From Candidatus Woesearchaeota archaeon (GTDB taxonomy: Archaea > Nanobdellota > Nanobdellia > SCGC-AAA011-G17 > GW2011-AR20): a stretch of DNA of 39,331 nucleotides. Made by a program: the position numbers and the translations under genes. Below the pieces are notes generated by a model. It was not told where the DNA came from. It did no database searches and saw only the letters and a list, made by a program, of their open reading frames with translations. This document shows positions 1 through 9,796 of the stretch, one piece after another. The DNA is taken from contig JAGVYZ010000025.1 of the NCBI GenBank assembly GCA_018303025.1, positions 1 through 39,331 of the forward strand. The letters are read 5' to 3'. Numbering within the stretch: position 1 is the stretch's first letter; every line of letters begins with the position of its first letter.

Positions 1-1
1 T

Positions 2-637
2 GAAAAATCTTCTCTAGTCTCTATTCCAATAAAGCCAAATGAAATTTTAAGTTTCAATCCAGCATCAGCTAAAATGGATAATGTAAAAGTAAACATGTCT
101 TATTTAGAATCATATACAGTAAATGAATCACAGCATTTGATAATGCAGGCATTTGATTGGGCTCAAAAAACAAAAAAAGAAATTCCAGAAGAAATCAAAA
201 ACAAAAAACCAAATTATGATGAATTCAAAATTACAACAAAACTAGGAGACCAGACCTTTCCTCCATGTATTAAACTAATCTTAGCAGGCTTAAAAGACGG
301 CAAAAAAAGAGCAGTATTTATTTTGTTTAATTTTCTCAAGTCAATTGGTTACCAGCATGAAGATATTGAAAAAATAATTCTCGCCTGGAATAAAACAAAT
401 CCAGAGCCATTGCGAGATAATTATATTCAAGCACAATTAAGCTGGCATAAAAGAAATACCCAAAATATTTTACCTCCAAATTGTTCCAATCCAAATTATT
501 ACACAGGTATTGGAGTATGCAAGCCAGACATGTTATGCCCTAAAATTAAAAATCCTGTTTCCTATTCAATAAGAAAAAGCATGTTTAATCAAAATCAGGG
601 CAGGAAAAAAAGAACTTATAAAAAGAATGAAGATTAG
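2..637 (+). CDS. priL: DNA primase large subunit (PriL) C-terminal Fe-S domain, 5' end cut off by window edge
   Basis: Frame is open back to base 2 (EKSSLVSIPIKPNEILSFNPASAKMDNV...). Four-Cys pattern PPC / PPNC / GVC / MLCP and FPPCIKLILAGLKDGKKRA resemble the PriL C-terminal domain. Confidence 0.75.
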   Translation, partial: EKSSLVSIPIKPNEILSFNPASAKMDNVKVNMSYLESYTVNESQHLIMQAFDWAQKTKKEIPEEIKNKKPNYDEFKITTKLGDQTFPPCIKLILAGLKDGKKRAVFILFNFLKSIGYQHEDIEKIILAWNKTNPEPLRDNYIQAQLSWHKRNTQNILPPNCSNPNYYTGIGVCKPDMLCPKIKNPVSYSIRKSMFNQNQGRKKRTYKKNED

Positions 638-638
638 T

Positions 639-938
639 CTAATTTTTAGATTTAAATCTTTCAATTCCAAGGTTATATAAAAAACCAATAATGTAAAAAA
701 TAAATATAATCAATAAGTGATATAGGCTGAATAAATTAATTTTATAAAAAGTTGAGCAATCAAAGTTATAACAAGCACCCATATTTAAAATAGCGTAATC
801 AACATAGTTTTTTTTAAAATCTTTACTATCTGGAAATTCTATACCTAAAAAAACAGCCCATAAAGAAATAAAAATAATGTACAAAATAAGTAAAGATAAA
901 AAAACTATCAGAATTTTTCTATTAAAAAATAAACCCAT
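639..938 (-). CDS. small hypothetical membrane protein
   Basis: 99 aa ORF with two to three hydrophobic segments; no family recognised. Confidence 0.5.
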   Translation of the reverse strand: MGLFFNRKILIVFLSLLILYIIFISLWAVFLGIEFPDSKDFKKNYVDYAILNMGACYNFDCSTFYKINLFSLYHLLIIFIFYIIGFLYNLGIERFKSKN

Positions 939-1063
939 AAACTTAAATCATTTAAAAGTTTATAAATCTATTTTTTCTTGAAATAATACCAATAAACCTC
1001 CTCATAAAAAATAACAATTTTTAACCATAATTTTATAAAGGGTTATAGTACTAATCCAGCGTC

Positions 1064-1822
1064 ATGTCAAGATTAAGAAGTTTAGCATATGGATTAGTGC
1101 CTGCAGCAGCAGCATTTTACATTACTATAACTCATCCAGAATCCATAGTTACACCATCTCAAGTTCTTACAATTTCTAAAACAGATACAGTAGGAACTAC
1201 TCCATTGAATTTATATTATAATAGACAAAATGATATTAAAAGAGTTCAAACAGCTCTCTCAGACAATTGCCTTTCTGTAGAAGAACTTTTTGGTAAAAGA
1301 GACTCAACAAGAGTAATCAGGGGTTCTGTATTTGATTTCTTAGCCCCATATAATCCTTTTATACAACCAATAAATCAAAATGACATTTACTTGTCAAGGT
1401 TAAGGCATTTAGTAGGACAAGCCAGAGTTAAAGTTACTGAAGTAACAGCTTATTCTGAAGAGCAGCAAAAAATGTTAAACGAAACATTACACTTACTCTC
1501 AAACCAAAGTATTACAAAAACAGAAAGAGCACAATTAACAGAAAGAGTTCAATCTCAAAGAGCTAACTTATTAACATGTTATGGATTAAATTGCGATAGT
1601 GAACTTGGAAGAGAATTATTATCCTGTATTGATGAATATTCTGACTTCTTGCAAAAACAAGAAAGAAATGGCTGGGCTTTTGAAGAAGCAGTTAAAATTG
1701 CAAATAACAGAAATACAAATGCTAGTATAGATAATATACTTCATCCTATTTTTTTTAGTCTCATTGCAGGTGCATTAGTTATTACACCAATAGCTTTAAT
1801 TCAAGGCCAGAAACATGATTAA
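1064..1822 (+). CDS. hypothetical protein with N- and C-terminal hydrophobic segments
   Basis: 252 aa intact ORF. Confidence 0.6.
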   Translation: MSRLRSLAYGLVPAAAAFYITITHPESIVTPSQVLTISKTDTVGTTPLNLYYNRQNDIKRVQTALSDNCLSVEELFGKRDSTRVIRGSVFDFLAPYNPFIQPINQNDIYLSRLRHLVGQARVKVTEVTAYSEEQQKMLNETLHLLSNQSITKTERAQLTERVQSQRANLLTCYGLNCDSELGRELLSCIDEYSDFLQKQERNGWAFEEAVKIANNRNTNASIDNILHPIFFSLIAGALVITPIALIQGQKHD

Positions 1823-2469
1823 TTTTTCTTCCAATAATGCCAATAAACTTCCTTAATTACAGGTATAAAAGAAATAATTATTATAGCAATTACAACCAGG
1901 CTAAAGTTCTCTTTTACAAATGAAATATTTCCAAATAAATATCCTAAAAATATAAAAAATCCAGTCCATAATAATCCCCCAATTACATTGTAAGCTAAAA
2001 ATCTTTTATAGCTCATTCTCCCAATGCCAGCAACAAAAGGAGCAAATGTTCTAATAATAGGAATAAACCTGGCTAATATTATTGTTTTAGCCCCATATTT
2101 TTTGTAAAAATTTTCAGCTCTTTGTAAATGTTCCTGGTGAAATAAAAAAGAATTTTTGCTTTTAAAAACTCTCGGTCCTATATATTTTCCAATATGATAA
2201 TTTACAGTATCTCCTAAAACAGCAGCAATAAAGATTATTAAAAAAGAAAAATAAATGTCCAATGCACCAGTAGCGCTTAAAGCCCCAACAGCAAATAATA
2301 GTGAATCACCAGGCAAAAATGGAGCAATAACAACTCCTGTTTCTAAAAATATAATTAAAAATAATAGTCCATAAGTTAAAGTAGAATACTGTTGAACAAT
2401 TTGTATTAAATATTTGTCAACATGCAGTATAATATCAATAAGTTTATTCATGTTAATATGAAAAATCAA
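1819..2469 (-). CDS. DedA/SNARE-associated family membrane protein
   Basis: LETGVVIAPFLPGDSLLFAVGAL ... GDTVNYHIGKYIG ... ARFIPIIRTFAPFVAGIGRMSYKRFLAYNVIGGLLW is typical of DedA. Confidence 0.9.
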   Translation of the reverse strand: MIFHINMNKLIDIILHVDKYLIQIVQQYSTLTYGLLFLIIFLETGVVIAPFLPGDSLLFAVGALSATGALDIYFSFLIIFIAAVLGDTVNYHIGKYIGPRVFKSKNSFLFHQEHLQRAENFYKKYGAKTIILARFIPIIRTFAPFVAGIGRMSYKRFLAYNVIGGLLWTGFFIFLGYLFGNISFVKENFSLVVIAIIIISFIPVIKEVYWHYWKKN

Positions 2470-2951
2470 TCAGTTAATAACTTTTCTAAATTTACTCCTT
2501 TCTTATGCAATAGCTCCTTAATTTTCAAAGAGTTCAAAAATTGCTTGAACTGATTAACATTTTTTACTCTTTCAGTTATCTTGCACCTCTCAAAATCAAT
2601 AAAAACAGGCTTATCATTTCTAACAATAATATGTTTGTATGGATTAGTTAACTCTTTCTTATTCACTTTCAATTTATCTAAAATTTCGCATTGTTTAAAA
2701 CACTCTTTCAAAACCTTCTCACATTTCTTTTTACTTTCTTTAGTTAAATAATCAATTATTCTAATACCCTTAACATATTCCATAATAACCTTATTTTCTT
2801 CTTTACCATAAAATCTTGGTCCAATGCCATATTTATTTAATTTAACAAGCCAGTTAGCTTCATTTGAAGCAGAATATTCATTAGTTATCTTGACAACTTT
2901 ATTTTCATCCAAATAAACTTCGCTTCTTTTCCCTCTCGCTAAAAATTCCAT
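2466..2951 (-). CDS. RIO/Bud32-like putative protein kinase
   Basis: GKRSEVYL...VVKI, VIMEYVKGIRIIDYL, PVFIDFERCKI kinase-like motifs. Confidence 0.7.
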   Translation of the reverse strand: MEFLARGKRSEVYLDENKVVKITNEYSASNEANWLVKLNKYGIGPRFYGKEENKVIMEYVKGIRIIDYLTKESKKKCEKVLKECFKQCEILDKLKVNKKELTNPYKHIIVRNDKPVFIDFERCKITERVKNVNQFKQFLNSLKIKELLHKKGVNLEKLLTD

Positions 2952-2982
2952 AAAAATAAAGAAAAAATAAGAAGATATAAAT

Positions 2983-3342
2983 TTACCTTATTTTTCTATA
3001 AGAAAAAACAGCACTTTGATCTACCCCAACTCCACTTACATGCCCTCTAGCATCATCTGGAATTCTTTGAGTTTCTACATCAGTCATAGACATAAGATAA
3101 ACTAAACTACCATTATCAGGTTTATATACAAATCCAATAATTTTTGAATCTGATGGTTCTCTTTTTGTTGAAGGATCATCTAATTGATACCATAGTGCAG
3201 AAGCAGTCATACTATCAAAATGCAATTTCGAACCTGTTGCTAAAGTAACTTCTACCAAAGTTCCTTGTGCTAAGTCAGTTATATTTGTCCTTTTTTGATC
3301 CCTTAATCTTCTATTATTACTTTTATTCATTTTTACCCCCAA
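2983..3342 (-). CDS. hypothetical protein
   Basis: 119 aa intact ORF preceded by the shared TATCGA upstream motif. Confidence 0.5.
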   Translation of the reverse strand: MGVKMNKSNNRRLRDQKRTNITDLAQGTLVEVTLATGSKLHFDSMTASALWYQLDDPSTKREPSDSKIIGFVYKPDNGSLVYLMSMTDVETQRIPDDARGHVSGVGVDQSAVFSYRKIR

Positions 3343-3360
3343 CCTCTTTAAAGATTAAAC

Positions 3361-3391
3361 TAAGAAAAAACTTAAAAAACTATCGATAACA
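3361..3391. promoter_or_regulatory. candidate promoter/operator motif (copy 1)
   Basis: AAGAAAAAACTTAAAAAACTATCGATAACAAAA, upstream of the 2983..3342 (-) gene. Confidence 0.4.
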
Positions 3392-3408
3392 AAATAAGAT
3401 AACTTTAA

Positions 3409-4110
3409 ATGTTTTTAGAATTTTGTTCCCAAATGCCAAGATTTACAGTTACAGAACAAGTACCTTATAGAAATGCCTTTCAAGATATAACAATAAGTCT
3501 TAAGTCTACACCATTATTAGGTATAAAAAGACAAGAAATTCAAAATGGAAGTAAGCATCATTATTTCTCAACATTTTGGAGAACAATGATTGAAAGAGAT
3601 TCTGGAATTGAATTATTAAGAAAAACATTAAGGGAATTAGAAGGAGCATATGTAACTAAAAGATACGATGCAAATAGAACAGGATTAGAGAGAGTAGATG
3701 GACAATTAGTCGTACCAAGTCCAGAATGCAGTGTAGAAGCTTTTCTTGATAAAGATGCTTTTTCAAAAGGTTTGCAAAGAAAGATAACAAGAATAACAAT
3801 AGAAACGCCTATTGCAAGAATTGGATTGGATTTACGCGATGCAGAAAAAAGATTCGTAAGATTATATAGCAGATATAATATTGCAGAAGTAATAACTAAT
3901 TTAGCTATATGTTCTTCACCAGCACTAGGTTTGAGCCATTATTTAGGATCAAATAACTTAGATTTAAATCCATTAGAATTAGACAAGTTAGACTTAGCTT
4001 CTTTAGGACCAGACACTTTTTCACCTTTCTTGAATGGATTAGAAAGAGACGCACTTCTAAAAGTTTACCAGCAGATTTTAGCTCAATATCCTCTACCAAG
4101 ATTAAGATAA
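3409..4110 (+). CDS. hypothetical protein
   Basis: 233 aa intact ORF; alternative start possible. Confidence 0.55.
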   Translation: MFLEFCSQMPRFTVTEQVPYRNAFQDITISLKSTPLLGIKRQEIQNGSKHHYFSTFWRTMIERDSGIELLRKTLRELEGAYVTKRYDANRTGLERVDGQLVVPSPECSVEAFLDKDAFSKGLQRKITRITIETPIARIGLDLRDAEKRFVRLYSRYNIAEVITNLAICSSPALGLSHYLGSNNLDLNPLELDKLDLASLGPDTFSPFLNGLERDALLKVYQQILAQYPLPRLR

Positions 4111-4116
4111 AAAAAA

Positions 4117-5094
4117 TTAAATTTCTAAAAGTCTACCAATTAAGCCAGTAGTCAAATAATTTCTTCCTCTGGGCATTTCAGCTAAAAATCTTCTTCCTTT
4201 GAATTTAAAATCACCGCAGCTCATTCTAATATCACTTTCATCCATAATTGATAGTTCCCCAGTCTTATTTGTTAAAACCATATCAGTTTTTCCTCTCCAC
4301 ACCTTATAAAATTCTCTAAACCTTTCAGCACTTACTTCATTATTGAATTCAGCTTCAATAAATAAACTACTAGGTTCAAATGCAGGCCACGAATAAAATC
4401 TTAAAGATTTTAAATTTGGATTTTCAGTTAAAACTTCATATGAAGTTAAGTTATCTCTTTCTGCATTTATCTTAGTTTCTCCTAAAACTAATCCAAACAT
4501 TTCAGCAACCTTAGTCCAATATTTTGCATCTCTTTGTTCTAATGGCAAAAATGGAACTAATGAATTTGAATATTTAACTTCATCAGAATTTGAACCAAAG
4601 GGTGTTACTTCAATTTCAAACTTTAATTTATCATCATTATCTCTTAGATAGATAAAAAAAGTAGACGTTCTTTCAATAGTGCATATTTCAATCTTATCTG
4701 CTCTAAATCCAAAACCTTGAAGATTAAAAGTTTCATCATTTATGCCCAAAACATGAAAATTTAGAACAGGTGCAAATTCAGGATGATAAGGATGATGTGG
4801 TGCAACTCTTGAATAAATTCCAAAAGTAGGTAATTGTCTAAAATCACAATAACTATACGGCTTCTTCCCGCCATCCCCTCCGCTAAAATACATGATATCA
4901 CTAGTACCTATTTCTCCACCATGATTAAAAAGAAGCATTGGACTTTGAACTTGCCCAAAAATTTTAGGAATAATTGATTCTTCCCTATATTGATGATCAT
5001 CTGCATTATCAGGATCAAAGCCCATATGAATCATAGCTAGGGCGTCATAAGACCTTACCAAAGGTCTTTTATTCCAAGGTATTTCTTTAGTCAT
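4117..5094 (-). CDS. hypothetical protein
   Basis: 325 aa intact ORF preceded by the shared TATCGA upstream motif. Confidence 0.6.
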   Translation of the reverse strand: MTKEIPWNKRPLVRSYDALAMIHMGFDPDNADDHQYREESIIPKIFGQVQSPMLLFNHGGEIGTSDIMYFSGGDGGKKPYSYCDFRQLPTFGIYSRVAPHHPYHPEFAPVLNFHVLGINDETFNLQGFGFRADKIEICTIERTSTFFIYLRDNDDKLKFEIEVTPFGSNSDEVKYSNSLVPFLPLEQRDAKYWTKVAEMFGLVLGETKINAERDNLTSYEVLTENPNLKSLRFYSWPAFEPSSLFIEAEFNNEVSAERFREFYKVWRGKTDMVLTNKTGELSIMDESDIRMSCGDFKFKGRRFLAEMPRGRNYLTTGLIGRLLEI

Positions 5095-5105
5095 AAAAAA
5101 TACAA

Positions 5106-5138
5106 TAAGAAAAAACTTAAAAACCTATCGACAACAAA
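5106..5138. promoter_or_regulatory. candidate promoter/operator motif (copy 2)
   Basis: AAGAAAAAACTTAAAAACCTATCGACAACAAAA, nearly identical to copy 1, upstream of 4117..5094 (-). Confidence 0.4.
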
Positions 5139-5184
5139 AAAACAAACAATAACCTTTTAAGTTTTTACCTTCTCTTTTCTTTAG

Positions 5185-5382
5185 TGCAGGTTCTTTATGC
5201 TTTTCTTTTAGGTTCGTATCGGGTTCGTGAAGGATAGCAGGGTCGTAAGGGATGCAATCCATGCTTTTAGTGCAGGTTTTTCTTAGCAAGAAAAAAAGTG
5301 CGCAGGTTCATGAAGTTTTTTGTACCAGGTTCATAAAGGGTGCCTGTTTTTAGCAGGTTCGTGAAGGGCGGAGCCCTTACAT
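5185..5382. repeat. degenerate intergenic repeat cluster (GCAGGTTCGTGAAGG-type units)
   Basis: Several units GCAGGTTC(G/A)T(G/A)AAGG; shares GCAGGGTCGTAAGGGATGCAATCC with 17329-17352. Confidence 0.7.
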
Positions 5383-5420
5383 TAAGTAACTTTTATAAAT
5401 AAACTCCTCTTTTAGTAATC

Positions 5421-6971
5421 ATGAAGAGGTTGATAATTTACTCAGTACTTTTACTATTTTTGTTTCCAATAGCAAATGCAGAGATTTCAAGGACAAAATT
5501 AACAGATTACTTAAACAATAACCTAAACATAGAAAGTGATTCAGTTGAAACAGCATCATATTCATTGCTATTCTTAAAAAACTTTTCAGAAGAAGCAATG
5601 GATTTATTCTCAAGAAAAGGCTCATCATCTTGTTTTCCAGCAGAGAGTTGTACTATAAAAGAAACAGCACTAGCTTCAATTTTAATAGCAAAAGACCCAA
5701 GATTTGACAGAACAAAGTACACAGATTGGTTAAAAACAAAGCAAATTAGCTTAAACCAGAATACCTATGTCCAGGTAATTTCAACAGAAGCAGTAAACTG
5801 CACAATCACTTATTCAGATAAATCAGAAGAAAAATTCCAGGTTGAAGATTCTTATCAGAAAAAAGTAAAATCAACAGCAACAGGAAAAATCAAAGTATCA
5901 TGTGACTCAGCTTCTTCAATTTCATTATTAATGCGTTCAATTTCCTCTTTAAAAGAAACAGTTCAAATTTTAGAGCAAATAGAAGCATCAAATGCAGAAT
6001 TTAATTTAGATAACACTTGTTTTGGCTCATCTTCCTGTAATATAGAAGATACAGCTTATGCTTCATATGCATTATACTTAGCAGGAGAACCTATAAAATC
6101 ATTGCCATATTTAAAGCAAAACACAGGAAATAATATCTTAGCAAATGCAATTGCATATGAATTGACAAAAGATTCAACATTCTCAGCAAAGATTTTAGCA
6201 TTGCAAAAAGATGATGGAAATTTCAATAACAATGTAAGAGATACAGCAATGGCTTCATTCGTATTAAAAACAAATACAAAGGCATTAGACTGGTTAACAA
6301 CAAAACAATCAGATGATGGTTCATTTGGTTCTAAAGAAGATACTGGTTTTGTAGCATATTGGATTTATGCAGAAAAAACAAAGTCGCAAACAACACCTGC
6401 CTCTCCATCAACACCTTCAGGAAGCTCACCTTATTGTGGAGATAAAGTATGTAATAATTTAGAAAATGAAACAACATGCCCAGGAGATTGTTCAACATCA
6501 ACATTTAAATGTAGTTTAGATAGAGATTGCTCAATAAATGAAATTTGTGATTTATTATCAAATACATGTTTAACCAAATCAGATACAGAAACACCTTCTA
6601 CCCCTTCTATAGATACACCAGAATGTACAACAGATGATGATTGTTTAGAAGGCAAGTGTATAGAAGAAGTATGTACTTTAGAAGAAGAAAGTTCTTCATT
6701 ATGGTGGTTATGGTTGATTATTTTACTTTTAGCATTAGGTGGGGGAGCATACTTTGCTTACACAAAATTATACTCAAAAAAAGACAATATTTCCTATAAA
6801 CCTCAGCAGTTCCAGTATCAGCCACAACAACAAAAGCCAGTATTTAACACAGGTTTTGAAAACAAGCCACAGCAGCAAAAACCAGCATCAAGAAGGCCAA
6901 TCTTTGAAGATGCAATGGAAAGAGAATTAGACAAATCAATAGAAGAAGCAAAGAAGTTAGCAAAAAAATGA
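5421..6971 (+). CDS. secreted/membrane-anchored alpha-alpha toroid (prenyltransferase/cyclase-like fold) protein
   Basis: Signal peptide, repeats like KDDGNFNNNVRDTAMASFVL and QSDDGSFGSKEDTGFVAYWIY, Cys-rich segment CGDKVCNNLENETTCPGDC, C-terminal TM. Confidence 0.75.
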   Translation: MKRLIIYSVLLLFLFPIANAEISRTKLTDYLNNNLNIESDSVETASYSLLFLKNFSEEAMDLFSRKGSSSCFPAESCTIKETALASILIAKDPRFDRTKYTDWLKTKQISLNQNTYVQVISTEAVNCTITYSDKSEEKFQVEDSYQKKVKSTATGKIKVSCDSASSISLLMRSISSLKETVQILEQIEASNAEFNLDNTCFGSSSCNIEDTAYASYALYLAGEPIKSLPYLKQNTGNNILANAIAYELTKDSTFSAKILALQKDDGNFNNNVRDTAMASFVLKTNTKALDWLTTKQSDDGSFGSKEDTGFVAYWIYAEKTKSQTTPASPSTPSGSSPYCGDKVCNNLENETTCPGDCSTSTFKCSLDRDCSINEICDLLSNTCLTKSDTETPSTPSIDTPECTTDDDCLEGKCIEEVCTLEEESSSLWWLWLIILLLALGGGAYFAYTKLYSKKDNISYKPQQFQYQPQQQKPVFNTGFENKPQQQKPASRRPIFEDAMERELDKSIEEAKKLAKK

Positions 6972-9001
6972 AGTTTTATTTTATATTTTTACTATTATTA
7001 ATTATACCCTTAGTTCCAGCAGAAGAAATAAAGTTAAGCAGAAATTCTTATTTATCCCAAGAAACATTGCAGGCAGAAATAACATTTCAGAATGAATTAT
7101 CAAATGATTTAAGCCCATCAAACATCTTGATTCAGGATTCAAATAAAAAAATAATATCTTTCTCTCCTAATTTAATAAAAATTTCTAACTCCAGATACTA
7201 TCTTTATTTTAATCTTCCAGTTTTAACCAATGGTGAATATTCTTTAATCTTAAACAATATTAAATATAAAGGTTCAATTTTAACAACATCAATTTCAAAA
7301 TCATTCACAATAAACAATCCAAATAAATACTTTGATGAAATAAAATCTAATTATGAATCAAAAGCATTAGAGCCAAAAGAACTTGCTCTAGTTTCATTAT
7401 CATTAAAAAACATTTATCCAGAAACATCTGAAAAAGCATTAAACTCATTAATAAATGTCCAGGATCCATTAGGTTGTTATCCAAAAGGAAATTGCAAGGT
7501 AGAAGACACAGCATTTGCACTATTAGCACTAAAAAAATCAGATAAGTTTTCAGTAAAAACATTAAACTGGCTAAAAGGAGCTGAAAATAATTTTGAACTA
7601 GGCGAATTTATTCTAAAAGTAAACAAGCAATGCACCTTAAAAGAAACAAACTTCTCAAGTGAATTAAAATTAACAGAAAATACAATTAATTTAACCTGCC
7701 TTCAATTAGCAAATATCCAGTTTATTCACAGATATTTAGGCAATGAATTCAAATTGTTAGAAGTAAACAGTTTAAATTTAACATATGAAATTAGCAAGGA
7801 AAAATGTTATGGAACTTCTTACAAATCACAATGCAATAACTATGAAACAGCATTGGTAAATCACATTTTCAGGCAAATAAATGAAAATTCAAACTCAGAA
7901 TACCTGGATAAAAATGCAGATGAAAGAACAACATTAGACCAGGCATTTTTGGTTTTATTGTCCAATAAAGAATATTCAAAAAACTGGTTAATTAATAATA
8001 TCCAGAATAATTACTTTCCCAAATACTCATATGAAAAAAATTCGCCAGATATCCAGTCAACAATATACGCCTATTTGGCATTAAAAGATTCAGAAGTCTC
8101 AGCTCCAGTAAAAACATATTTATTAAACTTAAACACGAATTATCTAAATAAAGAATTAATAGCATATTATTTGTTAGATGCAGAGAAGTTCAAAAATTCA
8201 ATCTCAATATCGCCTGCAATAATCACAAAAAACAACACAGATTTAATAATAAAAAACAACAAGAACAATGAAATTAATTTAACCTTAAATTCAGATTTAA
8301 TGAAAGAAAATTATATTTTAAAATCAATATTAACAATACCAATATCTATTTCTGATGAAAACTCGCAATTAGAAATAAAGTACGGAGAATCCTCTTATTA
8401 TATCCCAATTCTAACCTCAAAAGCAAACATTTCATCATCAGTAATAGCAAATCCAAAAGCAGATTTCGTTGATACAAATGAAGAAATCATAGATAAAATA
8501 GAAATAAGTTTGGAAAAAGATGAATCAAAGATTCTTCCATTATCAATAAAAGTAGAAAATTTAAAAGCATTAAACATAAAGATAGATTATTCATTAAAAA
8601 AAGTAGTTAAATTAGAACAAGAAAATGTAACCAGTATTGACCAGGATACAATAACACAAAATATTTATTTTAATGAAGAAAAGAATGCAACAGGAAGTTA
8701 TTCAGGTTTCATAAGCATTTACTCAAATAATGAAAAATTAGATGAACTAAAAATAGATTTAAATTTTCTTTCTTCATCTCAAAATGCAACCCTAATTCAA
8801 AAGCCAAAAACAACCAAAAATTTAACAATTACAGGTAATAATTCAACACCCCCTCCAAGCCTAAATAAAAAATCATCTTCATTCTGGTTAATAGTTTTGA
8901 TAGTTATTATTCTATTAATAGCAATAGCATCTTTCGTCATTTACAAAGCGAGAGGCAAAGATAAAAACTTTAATGATTACTTAGACAGGATAAAAAGATA
9001 G
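6968..9001 (+). CDS. paralogous secreted toroid-repeat protein with C-terminal TM anchor
   Basis: Signal peptide; VQDPLGCYPKGNCKVEDTAFALLALKKS matches the upstream gene architecture; overlaps the upstream stop by 4 nt. Confidence 0.7.
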   Translation: MKFYFIFLLLLIIPLVPAEEIKLSRNSYLSQETLQAEITFQNELSNDLSPSNILIQDSNKKIISFSPNLIKISNSRYYLYFNLPVLTNGEYSLILNNIKYKGSILTTSISKSFTINNPNKYFDEIKSNYESKALEPKELALVSLSLKNIYPETSEKALNSLINVQDPLGCYPKGNCKVEDTAFALLALKKSDKFSVKTLNWLKGAENNFELGEFILKVNKQCTLKETNFSSELKLTENTINLTCLQLANIQFIHRYLGNEFKLLEVNSLNLTYEISKEKCYGTSYKSQCNNYETALVNHIFRQINENSNSEYLDKNADERTTLDQAFLVLLSNKEYSKNWLINNIQNNYFPKYSYEKNSPDIQSTIYAYLALKDSEVSAPVKTYLLNLNTNYLNKELIAYYLLDAEKFKNSISISPAIITKNNTDLIIKNNKNNEINLTLNSDLMKENYILKSILTIPISISDENSQLEIKYGESSYYIPILTSKANISSSVIANPKADFVDTNEEIIDKIEISLEKDESKILPLSIKVENLKALNIKIDYSLKKVVKLEQENVTSIDQDTITQNIYFNEEKNATGSYSGFISIYSNNEKLDELKIDLNFLSSSQNATLIQKPKTTKNLTITGNNSTPPPSLNKKSSSFWLIVLIVIILLIAIASFVIYKARGKDKNFNDYLDRIKR

Positions 9002-9035
9002 ATAATTATTTAAATTTCATTAAGTAAAGAATAAC

Positions 9036-9518
9036 ATGGCCAGAATAATATTCACAATTGCTCTTGTTTTCACCATATTATTATTCTCAGTGTCTGTCTT
9101 TGCTTTCTCTTCAGCAGTCTTAATTGACAAGTTCCATGTCCAAAAATTAGAAGAGCCAGTTAATAATGCAATAGATTCAGTAATCTACAGTCCAGGAGAA
9201 AGCAGGATAAAAAAAGAAAGTATTCAGGTATATGAAAATGCAGTAGTTATAGAAGTTTACAATGCAAAAGTAAATGACATTAATATCAAAGACCCATTAG
9301 TAAATAAAGATTCAAACATGATTCAAATAGTTCCAGAATCACCCGCAATGCTCAAAGAAGGTGACATAATAACTTATAATAAAGACAATAAGATAAAAAC
9401 AGGCAGGATAGAAGTAGCAAACCAGGATGCAGAAGGTTATTATTACTTAATCCAGAATGAACAGGATAAAATAAGGTTTATTCAAATAAAAAGCATAGTA
9501 ATAGGAATATTATACTAA
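9036..9518 (+). CDS. membrane-anchored protein resembling a signal-peptidase-like beta fold
   Basis: N-terminal TM, then MIQIVPESPAMLKEGDIITYNKDNKIKTGRI; no clear catalytic SMxP. Confidence 0.4.
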   Translation: MARIIFTIALVFTILLFSVSVFAFSSAVLIDKFHVQKLEEPVNNAIDSVIYSPGESRIKKESIQVYENAVVIEVYNAKVNDINIKDPLVNKDSNMIQIVPESPAMLKEGDIITYNKDNKIKTGRIEVANQDAEGYYYLIQNEQDKIRFIQIKSIVIGILY

Positions 9519-9568
9519 AATAAACTTTTAAAAAAAGTTTAATCAAAAAAATAAAAGGAAAAAACAAA

Positions 9569-9796
9569 ATGAAACTCCGCTATATCATCATGTTATCATT
9601 GGCATTATTAATAGCTTCTACCATAATAACATTAAACAATTATAATACTACAGTAAAAGCATCCAGAACATCTTCCTTGGAGATAGAAAAATCAGACTTA
9701 AAAGAATGCTGTGTTTATCTTGAAAATAATAAAGAAAAAACCTGCTCTATTTTAAAAGAATATTCCTGCGAATTATGTACTAAAAAATGTTCATGA
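9569..9796 (+). CDS. short secreted/membrane-anchored Cys-rich protein
   Basis: 75 aa, N-terminal hydrophobic segment, Cys pattern CC..C..C..C..C. Confidence 0.5.
   Translation: MKLRYIIMLSLALLIASTIITLNNYNTTVKASRTSSLEIEKSDLKECCVYLENNKEKTCSILKEYSCELCTKKCS

Noticed and set aside
3905-4099. Antisense ORF inside 3409..4110
   Set aside because: Low-complexity Leu-rich translation opposite a better ORF; typical AT-rich antisense artefact.
5419-5722. Antisense ORFs 5419..5628 and 5507..5722
   Set aside because: Opposite the signal-peptide/toroid gene; no recognisable protein features.
6431-7562. Short ORFs 6431..6655 (-), 6739..6930 (+), 7347..7562 (-)
   Set aside because: Overlap long coherent coding frames; no family signal.
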